Positions 9,511 through 18,828 of a stretch of 64,000 nucleotides of DNA are shown piece by piece. This DNA comes from Alteromonas_E sp965248545 (lineage in GTDB: Bacteria; Pseudomonadota; Gammaproteobacteria; Enterobacterales; Alteromonadaceae). A model generated the notes under the pieces. That model saw only the letters and a program-made list of their open reading frames with translations, made no database searches and was not told the origin of the DNA. The stretch is from the NCBI GenBank assembly GCA_965248545.1, contig OZ252110.1, positions 1,984,001 to 2,048,000 of the forward strand, written 5' to 3'. Position 1 is the stretch's first letter. The number at the start of each line of letters is the position of its first letter. Made by a program: the position numbers and the translations under genes.

Positions 9511-10128
9511 ATGACGTTATTTTCTGAATTGATGTCCGAGCAGACAATATTGCCGATCATTCAAGCGGATTCCGCAGAGCAAGGCGTAGCTATCGCTTGC
9601 GCCATGTCTGAAGCAGGTCTGCGCCTCGTCGAGGTAGTGCTGCGCACAGATGCGTCTTTGGATGCACTGCGAGCTATCAAAGACGCTGCACCTGAGTTAT
9701 ATGTTGGCGCGGGCACGGTAACTAACGCAGCAATTTTGACAGCAGCGCAAGCTGCCGGAGCTGACTATATTGTTACGCCTGCTTGTTCGGAGAAACTATT
9801 GGCACAATTAGCGCAATGTGGTTTGCCGGTATTGCCGGGTGTTTCAAATACCGCTGATATTTTATTGGCCTACGAGCACGGCTTTACCGAACAGAAGCTA
9901 TTTCCCGCGTCACTCTCTGGTGGACCTTCGTTTTTGAGCGCCGTCTCTTCGATATTTCGCGATGTCAAATTTTGCCCTACCGGCGGTGTGAATCAGCAAA
10001 ACAAAGACGAATACTTAGCGCTAAGCAATGTGTTTGCCGTGGGTGGCACATGGGTTTCACCGAAGCAATGGATCGAACAAGAAAATTGGACGGCGATTAC
10101 TGAAGCCTGCCGTGCAGCTGCGGCCTAG
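9511..10128 (+). CDS. eda: KDPG aldolase (2-dehydro-3-deoxyphosphogluconate aldolase)
   Basis: A 205-residue class I aldolase that splits KDPG into pyruvate and glyceraldehyde 3-phosphate, the last step of the alginate route. E41 in LVEVVLRT and the Schiff-base K129 in QKLFPAS match the catalytic residues of the Eda family; GAGTV and CPTGGV are further family motifs. I start at the ATG at 9511, with AAGAG upstream; an upstream in-frame start at 9451 would overlap kdgK by 41 bases and adds unrelated residues. Confidence 0.93.
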   Translation: MTLFSELMSEQTILPIIQADSAEQGVAIACAMSEAGLRLVEVVLRTDASLDALRAIKDAAPELYVGAGTVTNAAILTAAQAAGADYIVTPACSEKLLAQLAQCGLPVLPGVSNTADILLAYEHGFTEQKLFPASLSGGPSFLSAVSSIFRDVKFCPTGGVNQQNKDEYLALSNVFAVGGTWVSPKQWIEQENWTAITEACRAAAA

Positions 10129-10161
10129 TTACTCTATGCCACGTTTGCCCAGGATGCACTT

Positions 10162-11124
10162 ATGAAAAAGACCTTAATCGCCTTGGTAATCGCTAGTGGT
10201 CTTCTGGCCCATTCCGCCGCCATTGCCAACCCTCACAAGGATTTACCCAACGGAGCGTTACTGGGAGATTTTTCTCACTTGGATCCAGATGCTCCTCCTG
10301 GAGAAAACTTTGAGCTTATCGACTGGTATTTAACGTTACCGGTAGATACCAACAAAGATGGCAAGCCTGATAGTATCGGTGAAAAATCCCTCGCAGAGGG
10401 GTTCCAAATTAGACCGTTGTTTTTTACTGCCAGCGATGGCGGTATGTCGTTTATTTCGCCAAATTATGGGACAACCACTTCAAAAAATACAAAGTATGTG
10501 CGCACTGAACTTCGAGAGATGCTACGGCGAGGCAATACGCGGATCAAAACGCAAGGTGTAAATAGAAACAACTGGGTATTTAGCTCGATGCACCTCTCCA
10601 GCCAAAAGCATGCGGGTGGCGTTAATGGTTCATTAGAAGCGACATTAACCGTGAATCGTGTATCGACCACTGGCGATCCGAAAAAGGTTGGCCGAGTCAT
10701 TATCGGTCAAATTCATGCAATCAAAGACGAACCCATCCGCTTATACTATCGCAAGCTACCTAACAACGATTTAGGCTCTATATATTTCGCCCATGAGATA
10801 AATGGTGGCGACGATGTCTGGGTAAATCTGGTCGGCACACGCTCGCATACGGCTCCGTCACCTGAAGATGGTATCGCGTTAAACGAACCCTTCAGTTATA
10901 AGATTACCGTGGTTGAAGACCAACTCTATGTAACCTTATTGCGCCCAGGAAAGCCGAATATCACGCGTCATGTCGATATGAGTGACAGCGGTTATCACTT
11001 GTCTAATCAATATATGTATTTTAAGGCTGGTGTGTACAATCAGAATGATACAGGTGATAAGAAGGACTATGTGCAAGCGACCTTTTATCACTTGCACAAT
11101 AGTCATAAGGGCTACGAATACTAA
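10162..11124 (+). CDS. Alginate lyase, PL7 family, secreted
   Basis: A 320-residue endolytic alginate lyase with a signal peptide (cleavage near AIA-NP). The three PL7 signatures are present: RTELRE at residues 114-119, QIH at 183-185 and YFKAGVYNQ at 286-294. Together they form the active-site cleft of the jelly-roll fold. An Ile at the centre of QIH is usually linked to activity on polyG or mixed blocks. It is the last gene of the alginate operon; AGGA lies seven bases before the ATG. It ends seven bases from the oppositely oriented PL7 lipoprotein, a paralogue. Confidence 0.93.
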   Translation: MKKTLIALVIASGLLAHSAAIANPHKDLPNGALLGDFSHLDPDAPPGENFELIDWYLTLPVDTNKDGKPDSIGEKSLAEGFQIRPLFFTASDGGMSFISPNYGTTTSKNTKYVRTELREMLRRGNTRIKTQGVNRNNWVFSSMHLSSQKHAGGVNGSLEATLTVNRVSTTGDPKKVGRVIIGQIHAIKDEPIRLYYRKLPNNDLGSIYFAHEINGGDDVWVNLVGTRSHTAPSPEDGIALNEPFSYKITVVEDQLYVTLLRPGKPNITRHVDMSDSGYHLSNQYMYFKAGVYNQNDTGDKKDYVQATFYHLHNSHKGYEY

Positions 11125-11131
11125 ACTCTAG

Positions 11132-12556
11132 CTATTCACTTTCATCGTAACCGGTGTGGCTGTTTTTAATTGAATAAAAAGTGGCCCTTGCGCGTTCGCT
11201 GGGGTCACTTGAGTTATTCACATGATATACGCCGACTTTAAAGTACATGTATTGGTCGGCGTCGTCATAACGACTACCGGTCATATCAAGTGACGTTGTT
11301 ACATCGCTTTTGCCTTCTCTGGAAATCGTCACAAACAGTTGGTTACCCTGAGTTTCAATCACGTAGGTGAACCGCTCGTCGAGGGCAATGCCATCACTAG
11401 GATTGCTAGCAGCGCTACTACGCGAACCGATCATTTCGTACCAGTCTTCTTGTTTATCGACGCTACCATCCGCACGGCCACGAATTTCGTGGGCGAAGTA
11501 GATAGAGCCCAAATCGTTGTTAGGTAGCTTGCGATAGTATAAGCGGATGGGCTCGTCATCGTTAGCGTGGATCTGACCAATAATCACCCGACCAATTTGA
11601 AAGTTCTCGCCAGTGGTGGTGACTTCGTTGACCGCCATTGTGACCTCTAAGCGCCCATCGACCCCGCCGGCTCGTTGCTGCGCTTCAGCAGGCGCTGAAC
11701 CAAATACCCAATTGTTGCCGTTGACGCCTTGGGTACGAAATTCACTGCTACCGCGACGTAGCATTTCACGTAGCTCCACGCGCACGTAACTGGTGTTCTT
11801 TGAGGTCTTAAAGCCATAGCTAGGCGACTGCATTACGATTCCGCCATCGGCGCTGGCGTAGAAGAACTCAGAGTGAGTATAACCTCCAGCTAGATCGGCC
11901 TCGTAGATGTTATCAGCGGTACCTGAACCATCTTCGTCGGTAGGCACACTGATATACCAATCAAGTAAATCGATACCGAGCTCATTGGGGAAGGTATCAA
12001 TGATTTCACTATCGCCTTCTGCACAATTGAACAGTTCTACTTCCACAATGGCATTGTCATCGTTACTTGAGTTACCAATACCGACAATACGAATGTATCG
12101 AGCGCTCACTTGTTCAGGCAGTGCAATAAGCTCAAAACCTGAATGGCGGCCACTGGACGATTGGTTGCTTAGCTGCACACTCCAGGCTTGGTTATCGGTG
12201 GAAGTTTCAATGGCATACTGATACTGGCGTTCATCACCGCGATACCACATTACCTGTAGGCTACCGATGGTCTCTGCAGACGCCAAAGTTAACGTCAATG
12301 TGCGATCCATACCGCTAATCTGCCAGCGTGAGGCACTGGCTATATCACCATCGATACTGTTCGCTGCTGGGAAGATAGTACTCATGTCCGAACTTGTTGC
12401 GCCAGCTATGCTAATTGGCATGGTTGAGCACTCAATCGCGGGTGGTTCTGGCGCTGGAGTAGGAGCTGATTCTGGATCCGGTGATGAAGTAATACTGCTA
12501 CCGCCGCCGCAGCTGATTGAGAGTAAAGAAACAAAAAGAGCTAGAAAAAATCGCAT
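11132..12556 (-). CDS. PL7 alginate lyase lipoprotein with CBM32-like domain
   Basis: A 474-residue surface or periplasmic lipoprotein. The lipobox SISC puts the lipidated Cys at residue 16, followed by a Pro/Ser-rich linker. Residues about 43-178 look like an F5/8 type C (CBM32-like) carbohydrate-binding domain. The C-terminal PL7 catalytic domain has RVELRE (259-264), QIH (328-330) and YFKVGVYHVN. It shares long identical stretches with the PL7 enzyme at 10162, for instance YYRKLPNNDLGSIYFAHEI, so the two are paralogues. Membrane anchoring plus a binding module suggests attack on polymer at the cell surface. A terminator hairpin sits directly upstream of its ribosome-binding site. Confidence 0.92.
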   Translation of the reverse strand: MRFFLALFVSLLSISCGGGSSITSSPDPESAPTPAPEPPAIECSTMPISIAGATSSDMSTIFPAANSIDGDIASASRWQISGMDRTLTLTLASAETIGSLQVMWYRGDERQYQYAIETSTDNQAWSVQLSNQSSSGRHSGFELIALPEQVSARYIRIVGIGNSSNDDNAIVEVELFNCAEGDSEIIDTFPNELGIDLLDWYISVPTDEDGSGTADNIYEADLAGGYTHSEFFYASADGGIVMQSPSYGFKTSKNTSYVRVELREMLRRGSSEFRTQGVNGNNWVFGSAPAEAQQRAGGVDGRLEVTMAVNEVTTTGENFQIGRVIIGQIHANDDEPIRLYYRKLPNNDLGSIYFAHEIRGRADGSVDKQEDWYEMIGSRSSAASNPSDGIALDERFTYVIETQGNQLFVTISREGKSDVTTSLDMTGSRYDDADQYMYFKVGVYHVNNSSDPSERARATFYSIKNSHTGYDESE

Positions 12557-12568
12557 AATAATGAATCC

Positions 12569-12612
12569 AAAAAAAAGCCAACCAGTGAATTTTACAATTC
12601 AGTAGGTTGGCT
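12569..12612 (-). terminator. Rho-independent terminator after the second TonB receptor gene
   Basis: Read on the minus strand, AGCCAACC and GGTTGGCT form an eight-bp perfect stem with a partly pairing interior, followed by eight consecutive T. It lies 20 bp after the receptor stop codon and ends 13 bp before the ATG of the PL7 lipoprotein gene on the same strand. Confidence 0.85.
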
Positions 12613-12631
12613 AGATGACGGAGTAGAGTGA

Positions 12632-15600
12632 TTAGTACCTAAATTGTACTCCCGCAAATACTCGTGGTCCGTAGACGTTAATTTCGGCGAAATTATCCGG
12701 CGTCGGACGGTACTGGCGACGTGGCTCATCAAACAAGTTGATCGCTTCCAGTGAGAATTTCCAATTGCGATTTAAACGGTATGACACGCGCGCTTCGAAA
12801 ACCTCGGTATCATCGATATAACGCACGGCACCTGGCGTTGCGACGAACTGCTGGAAGTAGTCGCTGCGATATTTGTAGTTTAATGACGCGCTTAAGCTTT
12901 CCCATTGATAATACAGTTGAGCTGATAACACGTGCTCAGAGAAACCGAATAAGTTAGCTGGCGGTACAATGCCAACCCGTTGCACAATGTCGCCGGTACT
13001 TCCATCAATGAATGATGAGGTACCAAAATTTTCATCTTCAAATTCAAAATCTGAGTCAGCGTAGTTATAGCTTAGCTTGAAGCCAAAGCCGTTGAGCCAA
13101 CTGTCCAGATAAGCAAAAGAGTGAGTAGCGGTTAACTCTAAACCATAAATCGTACTGGTTTCATCAGTCGTTTGTGGAGTAGTTACAATAGTTTCTACTG
13201 CTTCGCCATCAACCTCAAAGGTCTCAACTTGCGAGGTGTTAGCAAAACCACCTTCGAAACTCTTATAGTAGAGGCCGGCGGCTAGAATAGTATCTTCATT
13301 GGGATACCACTCGACCGCAACATCCCCATTCCATGATAAGAAAGGTTCGAGGATTGGGTTGCCAACAGCTACTGCGCGCGCAACAACGTCAGAGATTTCA
13401 CCTGTTTCACTGTCTTCATCTATACCTAAGAAGTCACGACCAAAGCCAAGATCTGAAGGATCAGGGCGTGATAAACCGCGATATAAAGCACCGCGGACTA
13501 CAATATCGTCATCCACATCAACTATTAGATTTACGCTAGGTAAGAACTCGATGTAATCACCACCGCCCTCAACCGCGAACAAGTCGCCAGTGATGGGTAC
13601 TATACCCGTGATATTGCCTAAATCATCGCGCGTTGCGCTTAATGCGCCGCGATAAGAAATCGATTCAACTTCTGTTTGGACTACACGCATACCAAAGTTG
13701 CCACGCACACCGTAATCACCAACAAAAGTGTCGTAGTTGGCTTGGATGTAGGCAGCAATGGTAGTCTCTTTTACGTCGACCGCTGCGATATCTTGGAAGT
13801 CTTCCTCATCGTTGGTGGGGAAAGAATTAGCGATAGTACGGATATTGCCTTCATCGTCAGTTAGCGTGGCTAACAGGGTGTTGGCTAAACAAATAGGGTC
13901 GAAGGTCGCAAATGAGTTACCGGTGCCAGCAGCAATTACGTTGCCGTTTGCGTCGACATTGGTAAACAATGGAGCACCGCCGGTTTCGCCGCTAAGGAAG
14001 CCCGACTCGGGGAATACATTGTTGCGGCAGGCTTGGTTGGCTGCTGCCGCTGCTTCATCACTGAAGGTAAACTGGTTACGGTTATTAGTGCCGCTGCCGC
14101 CTGGCACTTCGTCGTACTCAAGAGTAGAGAAGCGCACACCACCTTTGATTGCGGTAAATAGCTGTGACTCCGGAATAAAGTCAAAATCGGCGCGAACGGC
14201 TGAAATCTCATTGCGGCGCGATTGGTTTAAATCCAATCGAGTGCGGGCTTCATCAGCAAATGCAGCGTGATAATTCACATCAAAGTTTTGCAATGTCCAC
14301 GTCGGTACTAATGAACCATTGTTGAAGATTTGCGAGGCAGTGCGGACTTCGCCGTTGCCATCAGCGCCCAACACATCGTTACCAAAAATATCAATGTCTT
14401 CTGACTGTAAACGCGTTTGGATAATGTTCTCAGTACGACTGGTTTCAGAATTTGAAATATCGAGACTGACGCTCAGTGAATCACTCACCTCATACGCGAA
14501 ATTAATGCCACCACCGCGATACTCTTCTAATCGCTCTGCAAATTGAGAGTTCGTTTCGATGTTTTGTAATGCAGTGAACTGACGCAATGCGCCTGAAGAT
14601 GTCGCAACCAAATCAAATGGCAGGCGATCTTCCTCTGGTACATTAAAACCGTCGAGGTGATTTACTTCAGCAAAGACTAAGTCATTGCGCACTTCGGTGA
14701 AGTCACGGTTAGAGTATTGGTAATCAAAGTTGATTTCCACACGATTGGAAGGACGCCACTGCAATGCACCAAAGAATGATTCGCGATCATCGTCAGTGAT
14801 GTTTTGCCGAAATGAATTTTGTGATCGTGAGAATATAAATGGCGTGTTCGCATCCGGAGCATTGCCGTTCTCATCAGCAATCAAGTCGAGCGAACCGCCA
14901 TTGTCTTCGCAGTCAACCCGATTTCCATTGATACCGTCTCCGAACGCTGGCGACACACGACATGCGTTCCAAGATGTTCCGGTGCGGGCCTCTTGCTCTG
15001 GGTTAGTCGTTAGGTTCTTTTGAAATCCTAATGACACACCTATTTCGCCAAAGGTGTCACTGTTGAACTGATCGATGTAACTGGTTGTTAATCGATGACC
15101 AAAATCGCGTTCTGGCTCTTCTAGGTCGTAATTGTCTGGGTTCCAGTTGCCTTTGTAGTCTAACTGGAAGCGGCGCTTACCAAACTGTAATGGTTGTATT
15201 GTGTCGAGGTGGATCTGACCTGATACACCACCTTCAACCAGTTCAGCCGACTGGGTTTTGTAAATCGCTACTTTATTGAAAAGCTCCGAAGGAAACTGCG
15301 AGAAGTTAACAGAGCGATCACCACTACCGTTAGCTGCTTCGCGACCATTCATGACGGTGCTCCCTAAGTAAGGTCCCAAACCACGAATCGAAATTTCTGT
15401 CGCGCCACCCTGCTCTCGGTGTGAAGAAGCACCGGTAAGTGTTTCAAGCGCTTCACCAATAGAAAGAGCCGGAAGGTCGCCTATATCTTCTGCGGAGATA
15501 CCATCGACAATTTCGGTTGCTTCACGCTTGATTGAAATTGAGCTTTGTATCGTTTGGCGTACGCCTTTAACTTCAATTACCTCCGTTGTGTCGACTGATG

Positions 15601-15736
15601 GGGGGGCTGCTTCTTGCGCCATCACTGAATATGGAGCGATCGCCGCAGCACCGACTACAGAGGTCATCACGATTGGTTTAGCAAGAGCTTTGCGTATAGC
15701 ACTAACCAACTGATTCGGCGTAGTTTGTATTCTCAT
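12632..15736 (-). CDS. TonB-dependent receptor, alginate oligosaccharide uptake candidate
   Basis: A 1034-residue outer-membrane receptor with a signal peptide ending near VMA-QEA, the TonB-box-like EVIEVKGV, a plug domain (GDLPALSIGEALETLTG, ISIRGLGPYLG, EGGVSGQIHLDT) and a 22-strand-type barrel ending in the aromatic FAGVQFRY. I place the start at the ATG at 15736, with GGAA upstream; an alternative GTG at 15775 adds 13 residues with no ribosome-binding site. It lies between two alginate lyase genes and has the same upstream motif set as the main operon. A terminator follows the gene. Confidence 0.93.
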   Translation of the reverse strand: MRIQTTPNQLVSAIRKALAKPIVMTSVVGAAAIAPYSVMAQEAAPPSVDTTEVIEVKGVRQTIQSSISIKREATEIVDGISAEDIGDLPALSIGEALETLTGASSHREQGGATEISIRGLGPYLGSTVMNGREAANGSGDRSVNFSQFPSELFNKVAIYKTQSAELVEGGVSGQIHLDTIQPLQFGKRRFQLDYKGNWNPDNYDLEEPERDFGHRLTTSYIDQFNSDTFGEIGVSLGFQKNLTTNPEQEARTGTSWNACRVSPAFGDGINGNRVDCEDNGGSLDLIADENGNAPDANTPFIFSRSQNSFRQNITDDDRESFFGALQWRPSNRVEINFDYQYSNRDFTEVRNDLVFAEVNHLDGFNVPEEDRLPFDLVATSSGALRQFTALQNIETNSQFAERLEEYRGGGINFAYEVSDSLSVSLDISNSETSRTENIIQTRLQSEDIDIFGNDVLGADGNGEVRTASQIFNNGSLVPTWTLQNFDVNYHAAFADEARTRLDLNQSRRNEISAVRADFDFIPESQLFTAIKGGVRFSTLEYDEVPGGSGTNNRNQFTFSDEAAAAANQACRNNVFPESGFLSGETGGAPLFTNVDANGNVIAAGTGNSFATFDPICLANTLLATLTDDEGNIRTIANSFPTNDEEDFQDIAAVDVKETTIAAYIQANYDTFVGDYGVRGNFGMRVVQTEVESISYRGALSATRDDLGNITGIVPITGDLFAVEGGGDYIEFLPSVNLIVDVDDDIVVRGALYRGLSRPDPSDLGFGRDFLGIDEDSETGEISDVVARAVAVGNPILEPFLSWNGDVAVEWYPNEDTILAAGLYYKSFEGGFANTSQVETFEVDGEAVETIVTTPQTTDETSTIYGLELTATHSFAYLDSWLNGFGFKLSYNYADSDFEFEDENFGTSSFIDGSTGDIVQRVGIVPPANLFGFSEHVLSAQLYYQWESLSASLNYKYRSDYFQQFVATPGAVRYIDDTEVFEARVSYRLNRNWKFSLEAINLFDEPRRQYRPTPDNFAEINVYGPRVFAGVQFRY

Positions 15737-16272
15737 CGAGGTTTCCATAAATTTTAGTAAACTAAATTTGTTCACATCACGTTAATCAAGCACTTCCATT
15801 GCTTAAATTAACCAAAATGAACCAAACAAGATTACCAATTGTTGAATCATGTAAAACCAATAATACGGACTTGTTTACAATTTGGCAATATGTTTGCGTC
15901 GATCAATTTACAATAAACAATCTTTTGGTCAGTAGGTTTGACGGCCTGCTTATACATCTAAAATAACTCGCTTAAACCTGTTGAAGTGCAAGAATAAAGG
16001 CATTGGGCCGTTTTCGGAAGGCCTGATCTTATATTTTATCGGCCTTTTATCGAAGCTTATGCCACACAGTTTACAACTATTTGAACCAATCAGTTAACAA
16101 CCAAAATCGAAAAAGATGTTAAAATAATGTTTTGCATGTGGTAATAATCCAAACTTTATGTTTTCATACCAAAAATATGGAAAAGGATTTATTGGTAATG
16201 CCAAAAAATGCTTTTTGGTAATGTTTCTGTGGTGCGGTGCATCCTGGAGCAAACAGACTAAAGGTGGATTCG
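15737..16272. promoter_or_regulatory. Divergent control region between TonB receptor and PL6-like lipoprotein genes
   Basis: This gene-free, AT-rich region carries the same motif as 983-1511: ACCAAAA at 15811-15817, TTACCAATT at 15832-15840, TTTTGGTC at 15923-15930, ATACCAAAA at 16166-16174, ATTGGTAA at 16191-16198 and TTTTGGTAA at 16213-16221. No coding sequence of convincing quality lies inside. I could not fix either promoter's -10/-35 pair with confidence. Confidence 0.55.
16166..16221. promoter_or_regulatory. Clustered operator candidates upstream of the PL6-like gene
   Basis: Three motif copies lie within 56 bp (16166-16174, 16191-16198, 16213-16221). CCAAAAA at 16201-16207 and TTTTTGG at 16212-16218 form an inverted repeat around four bases. 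The cluster ends about 50 bp before the start codon, a position suited to a repressor. Confidence 0.45.
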
Positions 16273-18780
16273 ATGACGAATAAATTGGGAATATGTGCTA
16301 TCGGGGTAATTGGCCTTGGGCTAACGGGATGCAATGGTAGTGATACTATTGCGAATCAGCCTGGTTCTTTATCGCTGTCTGGCACTGCTAAAGAAGGTGA
16401 GACACTCACAGCTTCAGTAACCGATCCGGACGGTATCAATGCAAGCACGCTTAGCTTTACATGGTTTGCTGATGGCAACGTTATAGAAGGGGCTGCAGGC
16501 GCTACTCATTTGCTTACTGTAAATGAAGCGGGAACTCAGGTCCGAGTTTCTGTTACATACGTTGACAATAACAACACGCGCGAAGGTTTCATTTCTCCAG
16601 AAACTAACGTAGTTGAAGCGTTGCCAGTTAATTTTACTGGCGTTATTTCGATTAGTGGTTCGGCAACAGTTGAACAAACCCTCACTGCTTCGGTAACCGA
16701 CGACAACGGTGTTTCTGGTGACATCAGCTATAGTTGGGCAGCTGACGGCGCTACAATTGATGGTGAAACTAACGCGACACTAGTATTGAATCAAATCCTT
16801 GAAGGAGCGGTGATCACCGCATCGGCAAGTTACACTGATGATGAAGGTTTTGAGGAAGTCATTACATCGGATCCAACTGCTGCGGTTGAACCCGTACCAG
16901 AAAACAACGTTGAGGGAACTTTAGATGACCCAATAACCGGAGCATTGGAAGTTGGTGCAACGCTCACTGCACCAATACCGATTGACGCCAATGGTATATC
17001 AGGCGAGATCAACTACCAATGGCAAACACGCGCACCGGGTACCGACATAGGCGATGCGGTTGACATTACGGGCGCAACGGCTGCGACGTTTGAGGTAACT
17101 CAGTCTGATTTGGGTAATGTGCTGTCGGTGCACGTAACTTATACCGATGACTCTGGATTTGACGAAGCATTGGAGCAGACAGCGGTAGATGAAATCTTTA
17201 GTTTTTATGTTGTGGGCGAAGTTTCATTAACTGCTGCGCTTACTAATGCAGTGGAGAGTGACACTATCGGTATTGCCGATGTTGCAGATCCAACTGACGA
17301 CTACAATGATATGGCGGAACTCACGCTTGGTACCAATAACATCACTGTTAGCCGTGTAGCAGGCAGCAATGCGGTTATTTCCGGTACAACCTGTATAGCC
17401 TATGGCTCTGGTACTTCGGGCATTGTTATTGACGGTTTAGTGTTTGAAGAATTATTGATTCCTGTTGAAGGGCGTTGCGGTGAAGGTCGCGGTTCAATTG
17501 AAATGGCAGGTTCGAACAACGTTATCCGCAACAGTAGCTTCTTGAGTGATTCAGGTAGTTTACGTACCAATCTAGGTTCTGGTGATGAATCACACTACAT
17601 CACTATAAGTGGTACTGACAATCTCATCGAACGGAATCTATTCACTGGTAAGAGTGTGAATGAAGCCGAAGAAGGTTCGGCCATCAGTATGTTCATCGAT
17701 GATGACAACGGTACCAATGAGCTAGGATCGAACCAACGTAACGTTGTGCAATATAACTTGTTCAAAGATTTCTTGCCCTCCAACATTGACGGCGATGGCG
17801 AATTCGACACTGACTCTGGCAGCCACGCGGTACAAGTAGGTCGTTCAGGCAGTGGTGACGGCGCTGGTCGCGCAGAACACGTGGTGCGTTACAACCGCTT
17901 TGACCGTGTACTAATGGATAGAGGTTTAATCATTGTTCAAGGTGGCGGTAATGAAATCCACACCAACACTATTGTCAATTCATGGGGTAACATCGAACTG
18001 CGCAATGGTTACGGCAACAGTGTTGAGAAAAACATCATTATCTCAGCCGGTGCGCCATATACGGCTACAATTGATGGTGTAGAAGGTACCAACAACAAAG
18101 ATGGTGGTATCGCGTTTACACCACTAGGTCATGTAATCGCCGATAACTACATCGCTAATTTGGTAACTAACTCTTCTGACCGTGCTGGTTTACACATCGA
18201 TTCAGACCATATCGATAGCGGTAACTCATCGACGCAAACGATCATTGATGCGGGCTTAGATCTAACAACAGTGGTCGCGCGGAATACAGTATTGAACACA
18301 ACCAATGCTGTTCAGTTTGAAGATGACTCGTCGCGTGATGGTACGGAAAACTGTGTGAACTTGGACTACACCTTGGACTTTGACAATAACTTGATTGCGA
18401 ACCAAAGTGCGGATAACAATATTTACGGTACATCTGCTGGCGATGGTGCAACAGCGATCAAGCAAGACGAGTACCCATCTCATGGTTGTGCGCTAACTAA
18501 CGCATCTGATTATGATAATAACCATATCTATGCAACCGCAATTTCAGACATTACGCCAATTATGCCAAAGCGCGATAATACAGCCCTGGTAGATGGGGTC
18601 GACGGCAATATTCTTGCTGATGGCACTGAAGACGGCGCAAGCTTGAGCACGCCAGATGCTAACAATATGGTTGAAGGAATAGGCACAGATGCCGGTATTG
18701 GTGCCGCGCTTAGTGACTTGATCTTCATCGAAGAGAGCATGGTTGGTCCGGGTTCGACATGGACAGCACCTGGTACCTAA
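16273..18780 (+). CDS. Lipoprotein with three Ig-like repeats and a PL6-like beta-helix; catalytic Lys replaced
   Basis: An 835-residue lipoprotein; the lipobox LTGC puts the lipidated Cys at residue 20. I start at the ATG at 16273 because AAGGTGG lies about five bases upstream; a longer reading from 16237 hides the signal peptide. Residues about 31-115, 121-205 and 212-306 are three diverged Ig-like repeats (GETLTASVTD / Y-W-ADG / YTDD-GF patterns). From about 312 on the protein is a parallel beta-helix resembling PL6 lyases. At the Lys position I see IIVQGG (Q556), then LRNGYGN with R577 exactly 21 residues later. The NGGE calcium motif is replaced by SGSH (515-518). It may be a binding protein or a lyase with altered chemistry. 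Confidence 0.75.
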   Translation: MTNKLGICAIGVIGLGLTGCNGSDTIANQPGSLSLSGTAKEGETLTASVTDPDGINASTLSFTWFADGNVIEGAAGATHLLTVNEAGTQVRVSVTYVDNNNTREGFISPETNVVEALPVNFTGVISISGSATVEQTLTASVTDDNGVSGDISYSWAADGATIDGETNATLVLNQILEGAVITASASYTDDEGFEEVITSDPTAAVEPVPENNVEGTLDDPITGALEVGATLTAPIPIDANGISGEINYQWQTRAPGTDIGDAVDITGATAATFEVTQSDLGNVLSVHVTYTDDSGFDEALEQTAVDEIFSFYVVGEVSLTAALTNAVESDTIGIADVADPTDDYNDMAELTLGTNNITVSRVAGSNAVISGTTCIAYGSGTSGIVIDGLVFEELLIPVEGRCGEGRGSIEMAGSNNVIRNSSFLSDSGSLRTNLGSGDESHYITISGTDNLIERNLFTGKSVNEAEEGSAISMFIDDDNGTNELGSNQRNVVQYNLFKDFLPSNIDGDGEFDTDSGSHAVQVGRSGSGDGAGRAEHVVRYNRFDRVLMDRGLIIVQGGGNEIHTNTIVNSWGNIELRNGYGNSVEKNIIISAGAPYTATIDGVEGTNNKDGGIAFTPLGHVIADNYIANLVTNSSDRAGLHIDSDHIDSGNSSTQTIIDAGLDLTTVVARNTVLNTTNAVQFEDDSSRDGTENCVNLDYTLDFDNNLIANQSADNNIYGTSAGDGATAIKQDEYPSHGCALTNASDYDNNHIYATAISDITPIMPKRDNTALVDGVDGNILADGTEDGASLSTPDANNMVEGIGTDAGIGAALSDLIFIEESMVGPGSTWTAPGT

Positions 18781-18828
18781 TTACGGTTTACATCAGAGCC
18801 CTAAAAGCCAATAGCGCGTCCCAGTTAT

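Noticed and set aside
16237..16272. Upstream extension of the PL6-like lipoprotein
   Set aside because: It would place 12 residues before the lipoprotein signal peptide; the ATG at 16273 has a good ribosome-binding site.
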